Shown: positions 1 through 8,768, numbered from the stretch's first letter. The stretch: 62,266 nt of DNA from Alphaproteobacteria bacterium (GCA_028868695.1 JAGWTZ010000014.1:1-62266), one strand, 5' to 3'. Notes: generated by a model from the sequence alone, not told the origin. Numbers and translations are program-made.

Positions 1-155
1 AGGCCTTCCTCGAAGCCGCCACCAAGGACAAGGCCGCCTTCGACAAGCTTTCCGACGGCAAGAACAAGCCCTGGGCCGAAGCTTCCAACAAGGACTATGA
101 CAAGACCGTCGAACTGATCAAGTTCGTGGACAATCTCAAGAAGAAGACCGGCTGA
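1..155 (+). CDS. phnD: Phosphonate ABC transporter substrate-binding protein PhnD, C-terminal end (partial)
   Basis: Only the last 50 codons are present, reading in the third frame of the window and ending with TGA at 153-155; the protein ends KTVELIKFVDNLKKKTG. The lysine-rich amphipathic tail is typical of the phosphonate-binding PhnD family. The assignment rests mainly on context, since two PhnE permeases follow directly on the same strand. PhnD would bind phosphonates in the periplasm and deliver them to PhnE. The matching ATPase (phnC) is expected upstream, outside the window. A strong hairpin follows the stop. Confidence 0.75.
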   Translation, partial: AFLEAATKDKAAFDKLSDGKNKPWAEASNKDYDKTVELIKFVDNLKKKTG

Positions 156-168
156 TCCAGCCAACAAT

Positions 169-197
169 CCGGGCGCGGGGCTGGTTCCCGCGCCCGG
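169..197 (+). promoter_or_regulatory. Intercistronic hairpin between phnD and phnE
   Basis: A perfect 11-bp inverted repeat (169-179 with 187-197, loop GCTGGTT) sits 13 bases after the phnD stop and before the TTG start of phnE. No U-run follows, so it is more likely an mRNA-stabilising or partial-termination stem than a full terminator. It would keep the binding-protein message more abundant than the permease message. Confidence 0.6.
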
Positions 198-222
198 CGC
201 ATCTCTTGAACGGGCCCTTGCC

Positions 223-1107
223 TTGACCCTCAGCACCACCACCCAGTTGCCGGACGCACAGGTGCAGCCACTGCTGCGCGCCTATGACCAGGCGCGTGCC
301 GCAAGCCGTCTGACAAGCCTGCTATGGGCGGCTGCCCTGATCGTGGTGGTGGGCCTTGCAAGCTGGATTGCCGAAATCCACCCTTTGACCTTTTTCGAAA
401 AGATCGGCGGCTTCACCAGCTATTTCGAGCGCCTCACCCATCTTGACGATGGCGCCTATGTGTGGACCAACCCGGCCGAGTGGTTCTGGGGCCTCAAGAA
501 ATGGCTGCGCCTGCTGGGCGAAACCATCCTCATCGCCTATTCCGGAACCTTCATCGGCGCGGTTTTGGCGGTCGTGTTCAGCTTCATGTCGGCCGCCAAT
601 CTCAATGGCTCTCCGCTGCTGCGCGGCATGGTGAAGCGCGGCCTCGAATTCTGCCGCACGGTGCCTGATCTGGTCTTTGCCCTCATCTTTGTGGTGGCCT
701 TTGGCGTGGGCGCGCTGCCCGGCATCATCGCCATCGTCATCCACACCATCGGCGCGCTGGGCAAGCTGTTTGGCGAGTTGGTGGAGAATATCGATTCAGG
801 CCCGCTGGAAGGCCTCACTGCTTCCGGCGCCGGAAAGATTGCGCTGGCGCGTTTTGGCGTGCTGCCGCAGGTGGCGCCGGGCTTCCTCAGCTATGCCCTG
901 CTGCGCTTTGAAATCAATGTGCGCGGCGCCACGGTGATGGGCTTTGTCGGCGCTGGCGGCATTGGCGATGAACTGATGATCACCATCCGCCAGTTCCATT
1001 ATTCCGACATCAGCGCCATCCTCTGCATCATCATCGCCACTGTGTTCCTGATCGACATGCTCACCACACGGCTGCGCCGGTATCTGCTGACGGGAGGCAT
1101 GTTCTGA
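223..1107 (+). CDS. phnE: Phosphonate ABC transporter permease PhnE (first copy)
   Basis: A 294-residue inner-membrane permease that would move phosphonates delivered by PhnD. Several hydrophobic segments are visible, the first at about residues 31-50. A permease EAA-type loop (GLTASGAGKIALARFGVLPQ) lies near residue 200 and would contact the PhnC ATPase. The chosen start is a TTG at 223; the reading frame is open only from about there and no better ATG is evident before the first membrane segment. It follows phnD by 67 bases and precedes a second phnE homologue, the usual phnD-E-E arrangement. The two PhnE proteins probably form a heterodimer. Confidence 0.9.
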   Translation: MTLSTTTQLPDAQVQPLLRAYDQARAASRLTSLLWAAALIVVVGLASWIAEIHPLTFFEKIGGFTSYFERLTHLDDGAYVWTNPAEWFWGLKKWLRLLGETILIAYSGTFIGAVLAVVFSFMSAANLNGSPLLRGMVKRGLEFCRTVPDLVFALIFVVAFGVGALPGIIAIVIHTIGALGKLFGELVENIDSGPLEGLTASGAGKIALARFGVLPQVAPGFLSYALLRFEINVRGATVMGFVGAGGIGDELMITIRQFHYSDISAILCIIIATVFLIDMLTTRLRRYLLTGGMF

Positions 1108-1163
1108 TTCAGGCCGCGCCAGAAATCGATCTTGCGGGCCTTGCCGCGCGCCACCCCGCCGTC

Positions 1164-1958
1164 ATGAAACCTGGTCTTGCCGGGCGCTTTGCGGGCCTTC
1201 TCATGGTCATGGCTCTGGTGGCCCCGCTTTTCCTGGCATGGCATCTTTTCGGAGTCAGCCTGGCTCAGCTTGGCAACGGCTTTTGGAAGCTGGGGCAGTT
1301 CGCGGTGTTGATGTTTCCGCCAACGCCCGGCCGCTTCTTCTGGCTCTTCCTGCAGGCGCTGGGTGAAACCCTCGCCATCGCCCTGCTGGGCACGCTGGGC
1401 GCTGCAGTGGTGGCCCTGCCGTTCAGCCTCCTTGCGGCCCATAACATCACGCCCTTCGCGCCCCTGCGCTTTCTCGTGAAGCGCTCCTTCGACATCATTC
1501 GCAGCATCGACACGCTGATCTGGGCGCTGATCTGGATTGGTGTCGTGGGCCTTGGCCCCTTTGCAGGTGTGCTCGCCATCCTCACCAGCGATATTGGCGC
1601 GCTGGGCAAGCTGTTCACCGAAACCTTTGAAGAAGCCGACCAGAAGCCGGTGGAAGGCATCCGTTCTTCCGGCGGCAACCGCACGGCGGAATTCGTCTTT
1701 GCCATCTGGCCGCAGGTCTCGCCGGTGATCCTCGGCCAGATTCTCTACTTTTTTGAATCAAACACCCGCTCGGCCACCATCATCGGCGTGGTGGGCGCCG
1801 GCGGCATTGGCCTGCACCTCTATGAGGAAATCCGCACCCTGGAATGGCAGATGGTGGCCTTCATCGTGCTGATGATCCTGGTGACGGTGGCGGTGATTGA
1901 TTTCATCTCGGTGCGCATCTGCCGCCAATTCACCGGCTACTTGAAGGCGGCAAGCTGA
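1164..1958 (+). CDS. phnE: Phosphonate ABC transporter permease PhnE (second copy)
   Basis: A 264-residue polytopic membrane protein homologous to the preceding permease. The EAA loop contains GIRSSGGNRTAEFVFAIWPQ near residue 170, followed by the shared GVVGAGGIGLHL stretch. The ATG at 1164 is the first conventional start; the frame stays open back to the end of the first phnE, so a non-ATG start there is possible and would close the 56-base gap. Its 3' end overlaps the convergent phnN by 29 bases, so the uptake and breakdown halves of the phn locus meet tail to tail. Confidence 0.88.
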   Translation: MKPGLAGRFAGLLMVMALVAPLFLAWHLFGVSLAQLGNGFWKLGQFAVLMFPPTPGRFFWLFLQALGETLAIALLGTLGAAVVALPFSLLAAHNITPFAPLRFLVKRSFDIIRSIDTLIWALIWIGVVGLGPFAGVLAILTSDIGALGKLFTETFEEADQKPVEGIRSSGGNRTAEFVFAIWPQVSPVILGQILYFFESNTRSATIIGVVGAGGIGLHLYEEIRTLEWQMVAFIVLMILVTVAVIDFISVRICRQFTGYLKAAS

Positions 1959-2514
1959 TCTTCTGCGCCAGCCGTTCGATGGCGCGGATGAAGGCCTGTC
2001 CGGCTTGTTGAAGTGTTTCATCATTGACGATGGTGAGCAGGTTCAAACCGGGTGGGTATGGCGCAGGTTTGCGCGCCAGGCGCTGGGAAATGTTGCCATC
2101 GGCGCCGCGCCCCCGCGCCGCAAGCCGGGCCATGAGAATTTCGGGTGGCGCCGTCACCTCGATCACGGCGAGGCGCGGAAACGCCTTCGCTGCATCGGCA
2201 ATGATGGCGCGCGAAACATTCACAATCACCATGCCGCCCAAGGCCATGTCGCCGCGCACCGAGGCGGGCACGCCATAGCTCAGCCCATGGGCCTGCCAGT
2301 GCAGGGCAAAGCCACCGCGCAGATGCACAGCCTCAAACTCATCCGTGGACAGACTGTCATGATCCTCAGTGTCCGGATGAGTGGCCCGCGTCACCACGCG
2401 GCGCGGGAACACAAAGCGCGCATCGCCCGCAAAATGCGCCATGGCGGCGCGCAGCAAGCTGTCCTTGCCCGCGCCGCTGGGGCCCACCACCAGAATGAGG
2501 CCGCCTGCCGTCAC
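1930..2514 (-). CDS. phnN: Ribose 1,5-bisphosphate phosphokinase PhnN
   Basis: A 194-residue P-loop kinase that makes PRPP from ribose 1,5-bisphosphate, recycling the ribosyl product of the C-P lyase pathway. The guanylate-kinase-like Walker A motif VVGPSGAGKD lies close to the N-terminus. An upstream ATG at 2538 is available, but the GTG at 2514 overlaps the phnM stop as GTGA, matches the other coupled junctions in this operon and gives a normal-length N-terminus (VTAGGLILVVGPSG), so GTG is preferred. It is the last gene of the minus-strand phn operon. Confidence 0.88.
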   Translation of the reverse strand: MTAGGLILVVGPSGAGKDSLLRAAMAHFAGDARFVFPRRVVTRATHPDTEDHDSLSTDEFEAVHLRGGFALHWQAHGLSYGVPASVRGDMALGGMVIVNVSRAIIADAAKAFPRLAVIEVTAPPEILMARLAARGRGADGNISQRLARKPAPYPPGLNLLTIVNDETLQQAGQAFIRAIERLAQKISLPPSSSR

Positions 2515-3653
2515 AGCACCCGGTGGCCCGCGCGCCACACCTGCCGCACCACGGGCTGGCCTTCAACGCGGCGCACGCGCACAAGGTCAGCGCGCTTGCC
2601 GGCGGCAATCTGGCCGCGGTCAATGAGGCCCGCAGCCTCGGCTGGGTTGAGCGTCACCAGCCGCAGCGCCTGTGCAAGAGACATTGCCTCGGTGGCCTCA
2701 GGCAACGCAAAGGCCGCCATCAGCAGGCTGACTGGCACATAGTCTGACGACATGATGTCAAGGTGCCCCGCCCTGGCCACATCCAGCGTCGAGATGTTCC
2801 CGGAATGTGAGCCGCCTCGCACAAAATTGGGCGCACCCATCAGAACCTTCAGCCCATGTCCATGCGCGGCCTTGGCGGATTCTGCAGTGGTGGGAAACTC
2901 GGCAATGTTCACGCCGTCCGCCAGCGCTTCATCCACATGCGCCACCGTGGCGTCATCATGCGAAAGCTTGGCGATCCCCAACTCATCGGCCAGCGCCAGA
3001 ATTGCCGCCTTGTTGGCCGCCGCAAACTGCTTCTGATAGCCGATGCGCTCTTCAATGTAGGCTTCGATCTTTTCCGGCAGGATCAATTTCTTGCCAAGGT
3101 AGTATTGGCGGAACTTGTCGAGCGAGGTGAACTGCCTGGCACCCGGCGTGTGGTCCATGATCGAGATCAGCCCCACGCGGCCCGCCGCAGTGGTGCGTTC
3201 GGCGGAATCGATGGTGTCGGGGCAGGGCATCTCGCAGCGCAGGTGGATGAAATGCTCGGCGCGCAAATGGCCGGCCGCCTGCGCCTCATTGATGGCGATG
3301 ATGAGCTTCTCGCCGTCCCGCGCCGCAAGGTCGCCGGGGTCAAAAGTTCCGGCGCGCAAGGCGTCATAAACCGTGGTGATTCCGGCGCCGGCAATCTGTG
3401 CATCATGGGCCATCACGGCGGAAATCGCCGGCCAGTCCACGCCCGGCCGCGGGTGATAATGGTTTTCCAGATGGTCGGTGTGAAGTTCGACGAGGCCGGG
3501 GATGAGGAAATCCCCTTCCATGTCCTGGCCATTCTGGGCATGGCCGGGTTGCACATCTGCGATCACCCCACCACGGATGACAATGGTTCCATCAACAACT
3601 TCATCGGGCAGAACCAGCTTGGCATTGGTAAAAATCTGTTCAATGTGTTTCAT
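2511..3653 (-). CDS. phnM: RPnTP diphosphohydrolase PhnM
   Basis: A 380-residue amidohydrolase-fold enzyme that removes diphosphate from alpha-D-ribose 1-methylphosphonate 5-triphosphate, giving the 5-phosphate substrate of C-P lyase (PhnJ). The N-terminal metal-binding segment LVELHTDHLENHYHP (about residues 53-67) is characteristic, with MDHTPGARQF and SHDDAT further on. The ATG at 3653 overlaps the stop of the preceding DUF1045 gene as ATGA, and the stop overlaps the phnN start as GTGA. Length and motifs are normal for PhnM. Confidence 0.93.
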   Translation of the reverse strand: MKHIEQIFTNAKLVLPDEVVDGTIVIRGGVIADVQPGHAQNGQDMEGDFLIPGLVELHTDHLENHYHPRPGVDWPAISAVMAHDAQIAGAGITTVYDALRAGTFDPGDLAARDGEKLIIAINEAQAAGHLRAEHFIHLRCEMPCPDTIDSAERTTAAGRVGLISIMDHTPGARQFTSLDKFRQYYLGKKLILPEKIEAYIEERIGYQKQFAAANKAAILALADELGIAKLSHDDATVAHVDEALADGVNIAEFPTTAESAKAAHGHGLKVLMGAPNFVRGGSHSGNISTLDVARAGHLDIMSSDYVPVSLLMAAFALPEATEAMSLAQALRLVTLNPAEAAGLIDRGQIAAGKRADLVRVRRVEGQPVVRQVWRAGHRVL

Positions 3654-4327
3654 GCAGCCTGCGCCCGGTTCAGTGAAAATTCCTCCAGCACCGTGAAGGG
3701 CGCGCCCGGCGCTTCCTCGTGGAACACGGCAATGCTGTCGATGAGATGGCGGCGGCCTGTCACCGGCGCGAAATGCCTGGCGGCCATGTCATGCACGGCG
3801 GCAAGTTCGGCCCCCTCCAGCTGGCAGCTCAGCGTCATGTGAAAGCGGAAGGCATCCAGCACGAAAGGATAGCCCCAGTCCGAAAGATGTTTCTTTTGGC
3901 GAACTGAAAGCGCGCTGATGTTGCGCCGTGCCAGCTCTTCAGCCGAAGGGTTGGCGCGGAATTGGTCAAGGTGGCACAGGCAGTTGCGCTCAAGCTCCGC
4001 GAGGTCATGGTCCTGTTCGCGCGGCCTCAGCGCGAGAAAGCCATGCATGTCGGAAATTTCAAGCTCATGCAGCAGCACTGCGGGAATCTTCCGCGCCAGT
4101 GCTGCCGTCATGGCCAGCAGGCCTTCCACCGTGGTGCCGGCACGCAAGGCAAATGGCGCTTTGAGCGTGGCATGAAAGCCGTAGCGCCGGGCATCGGCGA
4201 TGAACGGTTCAGCGCTGGTGACTGGCTCAGCCACGGGCATGCCGAAAACGTCACGGCCCAGCCACCGGCTGCCCAGCGCATGCAGGGCGCTGCCGGCCGG
4301 TGGCGTGTAGTAGATGGCGTATCTCAT
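3650..4327 (-). CDS. DUF1045 phosphonate-operon protein, 2H phosphoesterase-like
   Basis: A 225-residue cytoplasmic protein of the DUF1045 / phosphonate-operon family (start MRYAIYYTPP). Two His-x-Thr motifs are visible, HATLK at residue 52 and HMTLS at residue 163, the signature of the 2H phosphoesterase superfamily, which acts on cyclic phosphodiesters. No phnP (the phosphodiesterase that opens 5-phosphoribosyl 1,2-cyclic phosphate) is present in the visible locus, so this protein may fill that role; that is inference. An in-frame TTG/ATG upstream at 4348 is less likely. It overlaps phnM by ATGA. Confidence 0.85.
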   Translation of the reverse strand: MRYAIYYTPPAGSALHALGSRWLGRDVFGMPVAEPVTSAEPFIADARRYGFHATLKAPFALRAGTTVEGLLAMTAALARKIPAVLLHELEISDMHGFLALRPREQDHDLAELERNCLCHLDQFRANPSAEELARRNISALSVRQKKHLSDWGYPFVLDAFRFHMTLSCQLEGAELAAVHDMAARHFAPVTGRRHLIDSIAVFHEEAPGAPFTVLEEFSLNRAQAA

Positions 4328-4380
4328 GGCGTGGTTTTGAAGCCTCAATCTGTCAGTTGCATGTCTCTTTTCGGGCGCGG

Positions 4381-5061
4381 CTAATCCAGGTTGATCTCCC
4401 GGTCCGAGGCTTTCCTGCGTTCCGCCGCGTCATGAAACACGCCGATGATGGTGGTGCCGGAGCCGCGCTCCTCCTCGATCAGTTCAAAAACGCGCTTGCG
4501 GTTTTTCTTGTCGAGCGAGGCTGTGGGCTCATCAAGCAGCAGGATGGGGAAGCGCGCCGAAAATCCGCGGGCGATGTTCACGCGTTGCTGTTCCCCGCCC
4601 GAAAAGGTGGAGGGCGGCAGATGCCAGAGCCGCTCCGGTATATGCAGATGGGCGAGCAGCTCCCGCGCGCGCCGCAGCGCCGCAGACTCTTCCTCGCCGC
4701 GCTCAAGCAATGGCTCCGCCACCACCACCTCGGCAGGCACACGCGGCACGCAGCGCAGGAACTGCGTGACGAAGCCGATCGTATGCTGCCGGATGTCCAT
4801 GATGTCATGCGGCTCCGCCTGGGCAATGTCTGCCCAAGTGCGCTTGTGCCTGACAAGGATGGAACCGCCCCCAGCGCGGTAAGTGCCGTAAATCAGCTTG
4901 AGCAGTGAACTCTTGCCCTTGCCGGATGAACCGGATATCGCCACCGCTTCGCCCTTTTCGATGCTGGCCGTGAAATTCTCGAGCACGGGAATCTCCGCGC
5001 CGTCCTGGTGGTGCAGCGTAAAGGTCTTTTGCAGTTTGCGGATCTTGAGGATGGGTGCCAT
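4381..5061 (-). CDS. phnL: C-P lyase ABC-type protein PhnL
   Basis: A 226-residue ABC-type ATPase needed with PhnGHI for attaching the phosphonate to the ribosyl triphosphate, not for transport. The Walker A motif SGSSGKGKSS lies near residue 45, the signature FSGGEQQRVNIARG and Walker B ILLLDEPTASLD in the C-terminal half. The ATG at 5061 starts four bases after the phnK stop; a longer frame beginning at 5091 would run into phnK. 53 bases separate its stop from the DUF1045 gene. Confidence 0.92.
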   Translation of the reverse strand: MAPILKIRKLQKTFTLHHQDGAEIPVLENFTASIEKGEAVAISGSSGKGKSSLLKLIYGTYRAGGGSILVRHKRTWADIAQAEPHDIMDIRQHTIGFVTQFLRCVPRVPAEVVVAEPLLERGEEESAALRRARELLAHLHIPERLWHLPPSTFSGGEQQRVNIARGFSARFPILLLDEPTASLDKKNRKRVFELIEEERGSGTTIIGVFHDAAERRKASDREINLD

Positions 5062-5065
5062 GGCG

Positions 5066-5839
5066 TCAGGCCTGCAGGACAGAGGCAACAAGAAGCTGCG
5101 TGTAGGGCGCCTGCGGGTCTTCCAGCACCTGGTCGGTAAGCCCGGTTTCCACCACGCGCCCGTTCTGCATCACCATCATGCGCGAGGAAAGCAGGCGCGC
5201 CACGGCAAGATCATGCGTGACCACCACGGCCGCCAGCTTCATGTTGCGCACCAGCCCGCGGATGAGATCGAGAAGCCGCGCCTGCACCGAAACGTCCAGC
5301 CCGCCGGTGGGCTCATCCATGAACACCAGCCGCGGCGCGGTGACGAGGTTGCGCGCGATCTGCAGGCGCTGGCGCATGCCGCCGCTATAGCTCCAAGGGC
5401 TGTCATCGATGCGCGAGGCGGCAATCTCCACCCGCGAAAGCCAGTCTTCGGCGCTGGCGCGGATCTTGCCATAGTGCCGGGAACCCACCGCCATCAGGCT
5501 CTCGCCGATGTTGGCGCCGGCTGAAACCCCCATGCGCAGGCCATCGCGCGCGTCCTGGTGCACGAAGCCCCAATCCTTGCGCATCAGGTTGCGCCGCTCC
5601 GCCTCACTGGCCGCGAACAGGTCTGTCACGCGGCCATCGGCATGGGTATAGGCCACCGCGCCGGAACTGGGTTCCATCTGCCCGGAGATGCAGCGCAGCA
5701 GCGTTGACTTGCCGGAGCCTGATTCACCCACGATGGCGATCACCTCGCCGGGATGCAGCGCAAAGCTGATGTCATTGCAGGCCGGCGTGCTGCCATAATT
5801 CTTGGTGAGGCCGGACACCTGCAGCAGCGGAGCGTTCAT
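5066..5839 (-). CDS. phnK: C-P lyase ABC-type protein PhnK
   Basis: A 257-residue ABC ATPase that binds the PhnGHIJ core complex. Visible motifs are Walker A GESGSGKST (about 38-46), signature SGGMRQRL and Walker B LVFMDEPTGGLD. The ATG at 5839 forms an ATGA overlap with the phnJ stop, which fixes the start (MNAPLLQVSGLTKNYG). It resembles oligopeptide-transporter ATPases by sequence, but its position between phnJ and phnL settles the call. Confidence 0.93.
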   Translation of the reverse strand: MNAPLLQVSGLTKNYGSTPACNDISFALHPGEVIAIVGESGSGKSTLLRCISGQMEPSSGAVAYTHADGRVTDLFAASEAERRNLMRKDWGFVHQDARDGLRMGVSAGANIGESLMAVGSRHYGKIRASAEDWLSRVEIAASRIDDSPWSYSGGMRQRLQIARNLVTAPRLVFMDEPTGGLDVSVQARLLDLIRGLVRNMKLAAVVVTHDLAVARLLSSRMMVMQNGRVVETGLTDQVLEDPQAPYTQLLVASVLQA

Positions 5840-6669
5840 GCGGGCCTCCGCTTCTTGCAATAGTCAGTGTCGGAACATACGAACATCCGCCCGCCCTGGT
5901 CATCAATCACCACTTCGTCGAGATAGCTGGTGGTGGAGCCGCAGATGGCGCAGGGCTTGTCCCAGCCAGAAACCGAGAAGGGATGATCCTCGAAATCCAG
6001 GCTCTTGACCGCGGTATAGGGCGGCACGGCATAGATGCGCTTTTCCCGCCCGGCGCCGAACAGTTGCAGGGCAGGTGAGTTGTCGAGCTTCGGGTTGTCG
6101 AATTTGGGGATGGGCGAAGGGTCAAACACATAACGCCCATTCACCTTGGCGGGATAGGCATAGGACGTGGCAATCTCGCCATGCTGTGCGATGTCCTCAT
6201 ACAGCTTCACATGCATGATGCCATATTCCTCCAGCGCATGCATTTTGCGCGTCTCGGTCTCGCGCGGTTCGAGAAAGCGCAAGGGCTCGGGGATTGGCAC
6301 CTGATAGACGAGGATCTGGTCCTCGCGCAGCGGCGTTTCGGGAATGCGGTGCCGCGTCTGGATGATGCTGGCCGAGTCCGTATCCTCGGTTGTTTCCACC
6401 CCGGCGACCTTGGAGAAGAACGAGCGGATGGAGACGGCATTGGTTGTGTCATCAGCGCCCTGATCGATGACCTTGAGCGTGTCATCCGGCGTCAAAATGG
6501 CGGCGGTGACTTGCACGCCGCCGGTGCCCCAGCCGTAAGGCATCGGAAGCTCGCGGCTGGCGAAGGGCACCTGATAGCCGGGAATGGCTACGGCCTTGAG
6601 AATGGCCCGGCGCACCATCTTCTTGGTCTGCTCATTGAGATAGGCGAAATTATAGGCCGGGCCGCTCAT
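5836..6669 (-). CDS. phnJ: C-P lyase catalytic subunit PhnJ (radical SAM)
   Basis: A 277-residue enzyme that breaks the carbon-phosphorus bond of ribosyl alkylphosphonate 5-phosphate, releasing the alkane. The C-terminal cysteines are at 240, 243, 265 and 271 (CAICG ... CSDTDYC), the same spacing as the Fe-S and catalytic cysteines of E. coli PhnJ, one residue earlier. All key cysteines are present, so the enzyme should be functional. The start overlaps the phnI stop by ATGA and the stop overlaps the phnK start by ATGA. Confidence 0.96.
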   Translation of the reverse strand: MSGPAYNFAYLNEQTKKMVRRAILKAVAIPGYQVPFASRELPMPYGWGTGGVQVTAAILTPDDTLKVIDQGADDTTNAVSIRSFFSKVAGVETTEDTDSASIIQTRHRIPETPLREDQILVYQVPIPEPLRFLEPRETETRKMHALEEYGIMHVKLYEDIAQHGEIATSYAYPAKVNGRYVFDPSPIPKFDNPKLDNSPALQLFGAGREKRIYAVPPYTAVKSLDFEDHPFSVSGWDKPCAICGSTTSYLDEVVIDDQGGRMFVCSDTDYCKKRRPA

Positions 6670-7724
6670 GGCTTTTCTCCACCTTTCCGCAGGCGGCGGA
6701 TCAATTGCAGCTCAGATTGAAAATCCACATAATGCGGCAGCTTCAGGTGCTCGACAAAGCCGGTGGCCTGCACATTGTCGGAGTGTGAAAGCACGAACTC
6801 TTCATCCTGCGCTGGGGCCACACGCTCTTCGCCCAATTCGCCCGCCCGCAGGGAGCGGTCAAGCAGCGCCATCGACATGGCCTTGCGCTCACATTGCCCG
6901 AACACCAGCCCATAGCCGCGGGTGAACTGTGGCGGCACGCCGCCAGACCCCTTGAACTGGTTGATCATCTCACACTCGGTGATGGCGATTTCGCCGATGG
7001 TGACGGCAAAGCCCAGCTCTTCCGGAATGAAAGACACTTCCACATGCCCGTGGCGGATTTCACCCGCAAAGGGATGCGAGCGGCCATAGCCGCGCTGCGT
7101 GGAATAGGCGAGGGCCAGCAGATAGCCTTCATCACCACGCGCCAGGTTCTGCAGCCGCAAGTCACGGCTGGCCGGAAATTCCAACGGGTCTTCGGTCAAG
7201 TCGCCGGGCGCGGCGTCGCTGGCGGATGCAGGCTCAATCAGGCCTTCATGGCCGAGCAGTTCCAGAACCCGCGGCATGGCCACGGCTTCTGCCGCCGCGG
7301 CAACTTCGGCGGGCGGCGGCGCGTCCAGTTCAAATTCAAGAAGCCGGTGTGAATAGTCAAATGTTGGGCCCAGCACCTGCCCGCCCGGAATGTCCTTGAA
7401 GGCGGCGGAGATGCGCCGCTTCGCCTGGATGGCGGAAGTGTCGAGCGGCTCGCAATAGCCAAAGCGCGAAAGCGTGGTGCGCGCCGCGCGAAGAAGGAAT
7501 ATGGCCTCGATCAAGTCGCCGCGCGCCTGCTTGATGGCCAGCGCCGCCCATTCGCGGTCATAGAGCGTGCCCTCATTCATCACGCGGTCAACGCCAAGTG
7601 AAAGCTGTTCGCTGATCTGTGCGGTGGAGATGGCAGGAATGGCGCTGTCGCCGCGGCGTTCTTCGGCCAGCAATTTATGCGCGGCGGCAATGGCCTTCTC
7701 CCCGCCTTTGACAGCCACATACAT
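6666..7724 (-). CDS. phnI: C-P lyase core subunit PhnI
   Basis: A 352-residue subunit of the PhnGHIJ core. PhnI has nucleosidase activity and, with G, H and L, exchanges the base of ATP for methylphosphonate. The start MYVAVKGGEKAIAAAH and the length are standard for the family. The stop of phnH and the start of phnI share a base (TGATG), and the phnI stop overlaps phnJ (ATGA), so stoichiometric translation of the core subunits is expected. Confidence 0.94.
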   Translation of the reverse strand: MYVAVKGGEKAIAAAHKLLAEERRGDSAIPAISTAQISEQLSLGVDRVMNEGTLYDREWAALAIKQARGDLIEAIFLLRAARTTLSRFGYCEPLDTSAIQAKRRISAAFKDIPGGQVLGPTFDYSHRLLEFELDAPPPAEVAAAAEAVAMPRVLELLGHEGLIEPASASDAAPGDLTEDPLEFPASRDLRLQNLARGDEGYLLALAYSTQRGYGRSHPFAGEIRHGHVEVSFIPEELGFAVTIGEIAITECEMINQFKGSGGVPPQFTRGYGLVFGQCERKAMSMALLDRSLRAGELGEERVAPAQDEEFVLSHSDNVQATGFVEHLKLPHYVDFQSELQLIRRLRKGGEKP

Positions 7725-8317
7725 CAGCGCGCCTCCATCAGGCGCACGCTGGTGGAGCGCGGGCAGGCAAGAATTCCGTCCTCTTGCACAAAGATGAAAT
7801 CCAGCCCCAGCGGATAGCCCAGGTTGATCTGCGCGCGCGCCGCCCAGAAATCCGCGCCAAGGCCGGCGAGTGAAACGGCAACCGGAGCACCAACGCCCGG
7901 CCCGCTGAATTCAACTGTTGATCCGTGGCCTTCGTCAGGCAGTTGCACCAGCAAGGTTGTTGACCGGTCCGGATATTCATGACTGCCGAAGGCAAATTGC
8001 CCAAGCAGTGCGCCAACTTCGCTGGCTTGCACCAGTGCAAAGGCGGCGTCTTCCGGCTGTTCAGCCACTGGCGCGCCAGTATCAAACCTGATGCGGCGCA
8101 AGGCCCCGGCGGAGGCAAGGGCAGGCCCCAGAAACACTGGCGTTTGATAGTCGCAAAGCGTGGTGATGACAGCAAGGCTGGCAGGCAAGAGCGAATCCTC
8201 GCCCGCGGGCACATGCGCCAAGGCCACGCGCCGCCCCGGGCGCGACATGGCGCCCAGGATGTTGCGGAACAGATGCGCCGCAGCCATGGCGCCCGCCTGG
8301 TGCAGAACCTCAGCCAT
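7724..8317 (-). CDS. phnH: C-P lyase core subunit PhnH
   Basis: A 197-residue core subunit, start MAEVLHQAGAMAAAHLFRN. The frame is open much further upstream, but that extension is antisense-like and runs through phnG; the ATG at 8317 gives the normal family length and overlaps the phnG stop by eight bases. The conserved segment GPGVGAPVAVSLAGLGADFW and the C-terminal LACPRSTSVRLMEAR fit PhnH. Confidence 0.92.
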   Translation of the reverse strand: MAEVLHQAGAMAAAHLFRNILGAMSRPGRRVALAHVPAGEDSLLPASLAVITTLCDYQTPVFLGPALASAGALRRIRFDTGAPVAEQPEDAAFALVQASEVGALLGQFAFGSHEYPDRSTTLLVQLPDEGHGSTVEFSGPGVGAPVAVSLAGLGADFWAARAQINLGYPLGLDFIFVQEDGILACPRSTSVRLMEAR

Positions 8318-8768
8318 CGCCGCGCACCACCGTGAAAAAATCAACCTTGGTGGCCGCCACCTTGGCCGCCTGCGCGCTGCGTCTGGCCGCGATGGCTTCA
8401 TCCATCTGTTGGGCAATCTTGTCGAAGGCGGCCATGTCCGCTTCCGGCTGTTGCAGCAAGGCGTCACACAAGGCCATCCGCCGCGCCAATTCACCGTTGC
8501 GGCCCAGCACATAGGCATGGCCTTCAGTCTTGTCGGCAAGGCGCACGCTGCAGCGCGTGGCCGTTGCCTCGCCGAAGTTGAAGGCGGCACCGGTTGAACC
8601 CATGCGCCCGCGCAACATGACAAGGCCCGTCTCCGGCCCGCGCACCACGTGGTGGGCGGTGCCTGCGAAGGGCTCGGTCAGCTCCCGCGCCAGCGTCCAG
8701 TCTGCCAAGGCAAATAGGCGTGCCAAAGCGGCGCGGCGCTGCGCTTGTGTGGCGGCAATTTCAGTCAT
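8310..8768 (-). CDS. phnG: C-P lyase core subunit PhnG
   Basis: A 152-residue subunit (E. coli PhnG is about 150). The chosen start MTEIAATQAQRRAALA at 8768 removes a 61-residue unlikely extension. Family-typical stretches are VMLRGRMGSTGAAFNFGEAT and the C-terminal KVDFFTVVRGDG. It is the first C-P lyase core gene, 52 bases after the hexapeptide transferase gene, so both probably share one promoter. Confidence 0.92.
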   Translation of the reverse strand: MTEIAATQAQRRAALARLFALADWTLARELTEPFAGTAHHVVRGPETGLVMLRGRMGSTGAAFNFGEATATRCSVRLADKTEGHAYVLGRNGELARRMALCDALLQQPEADMAAFDKIAQQMDEAIAARRSAQAAKVAATKVDFFTVVRGDG

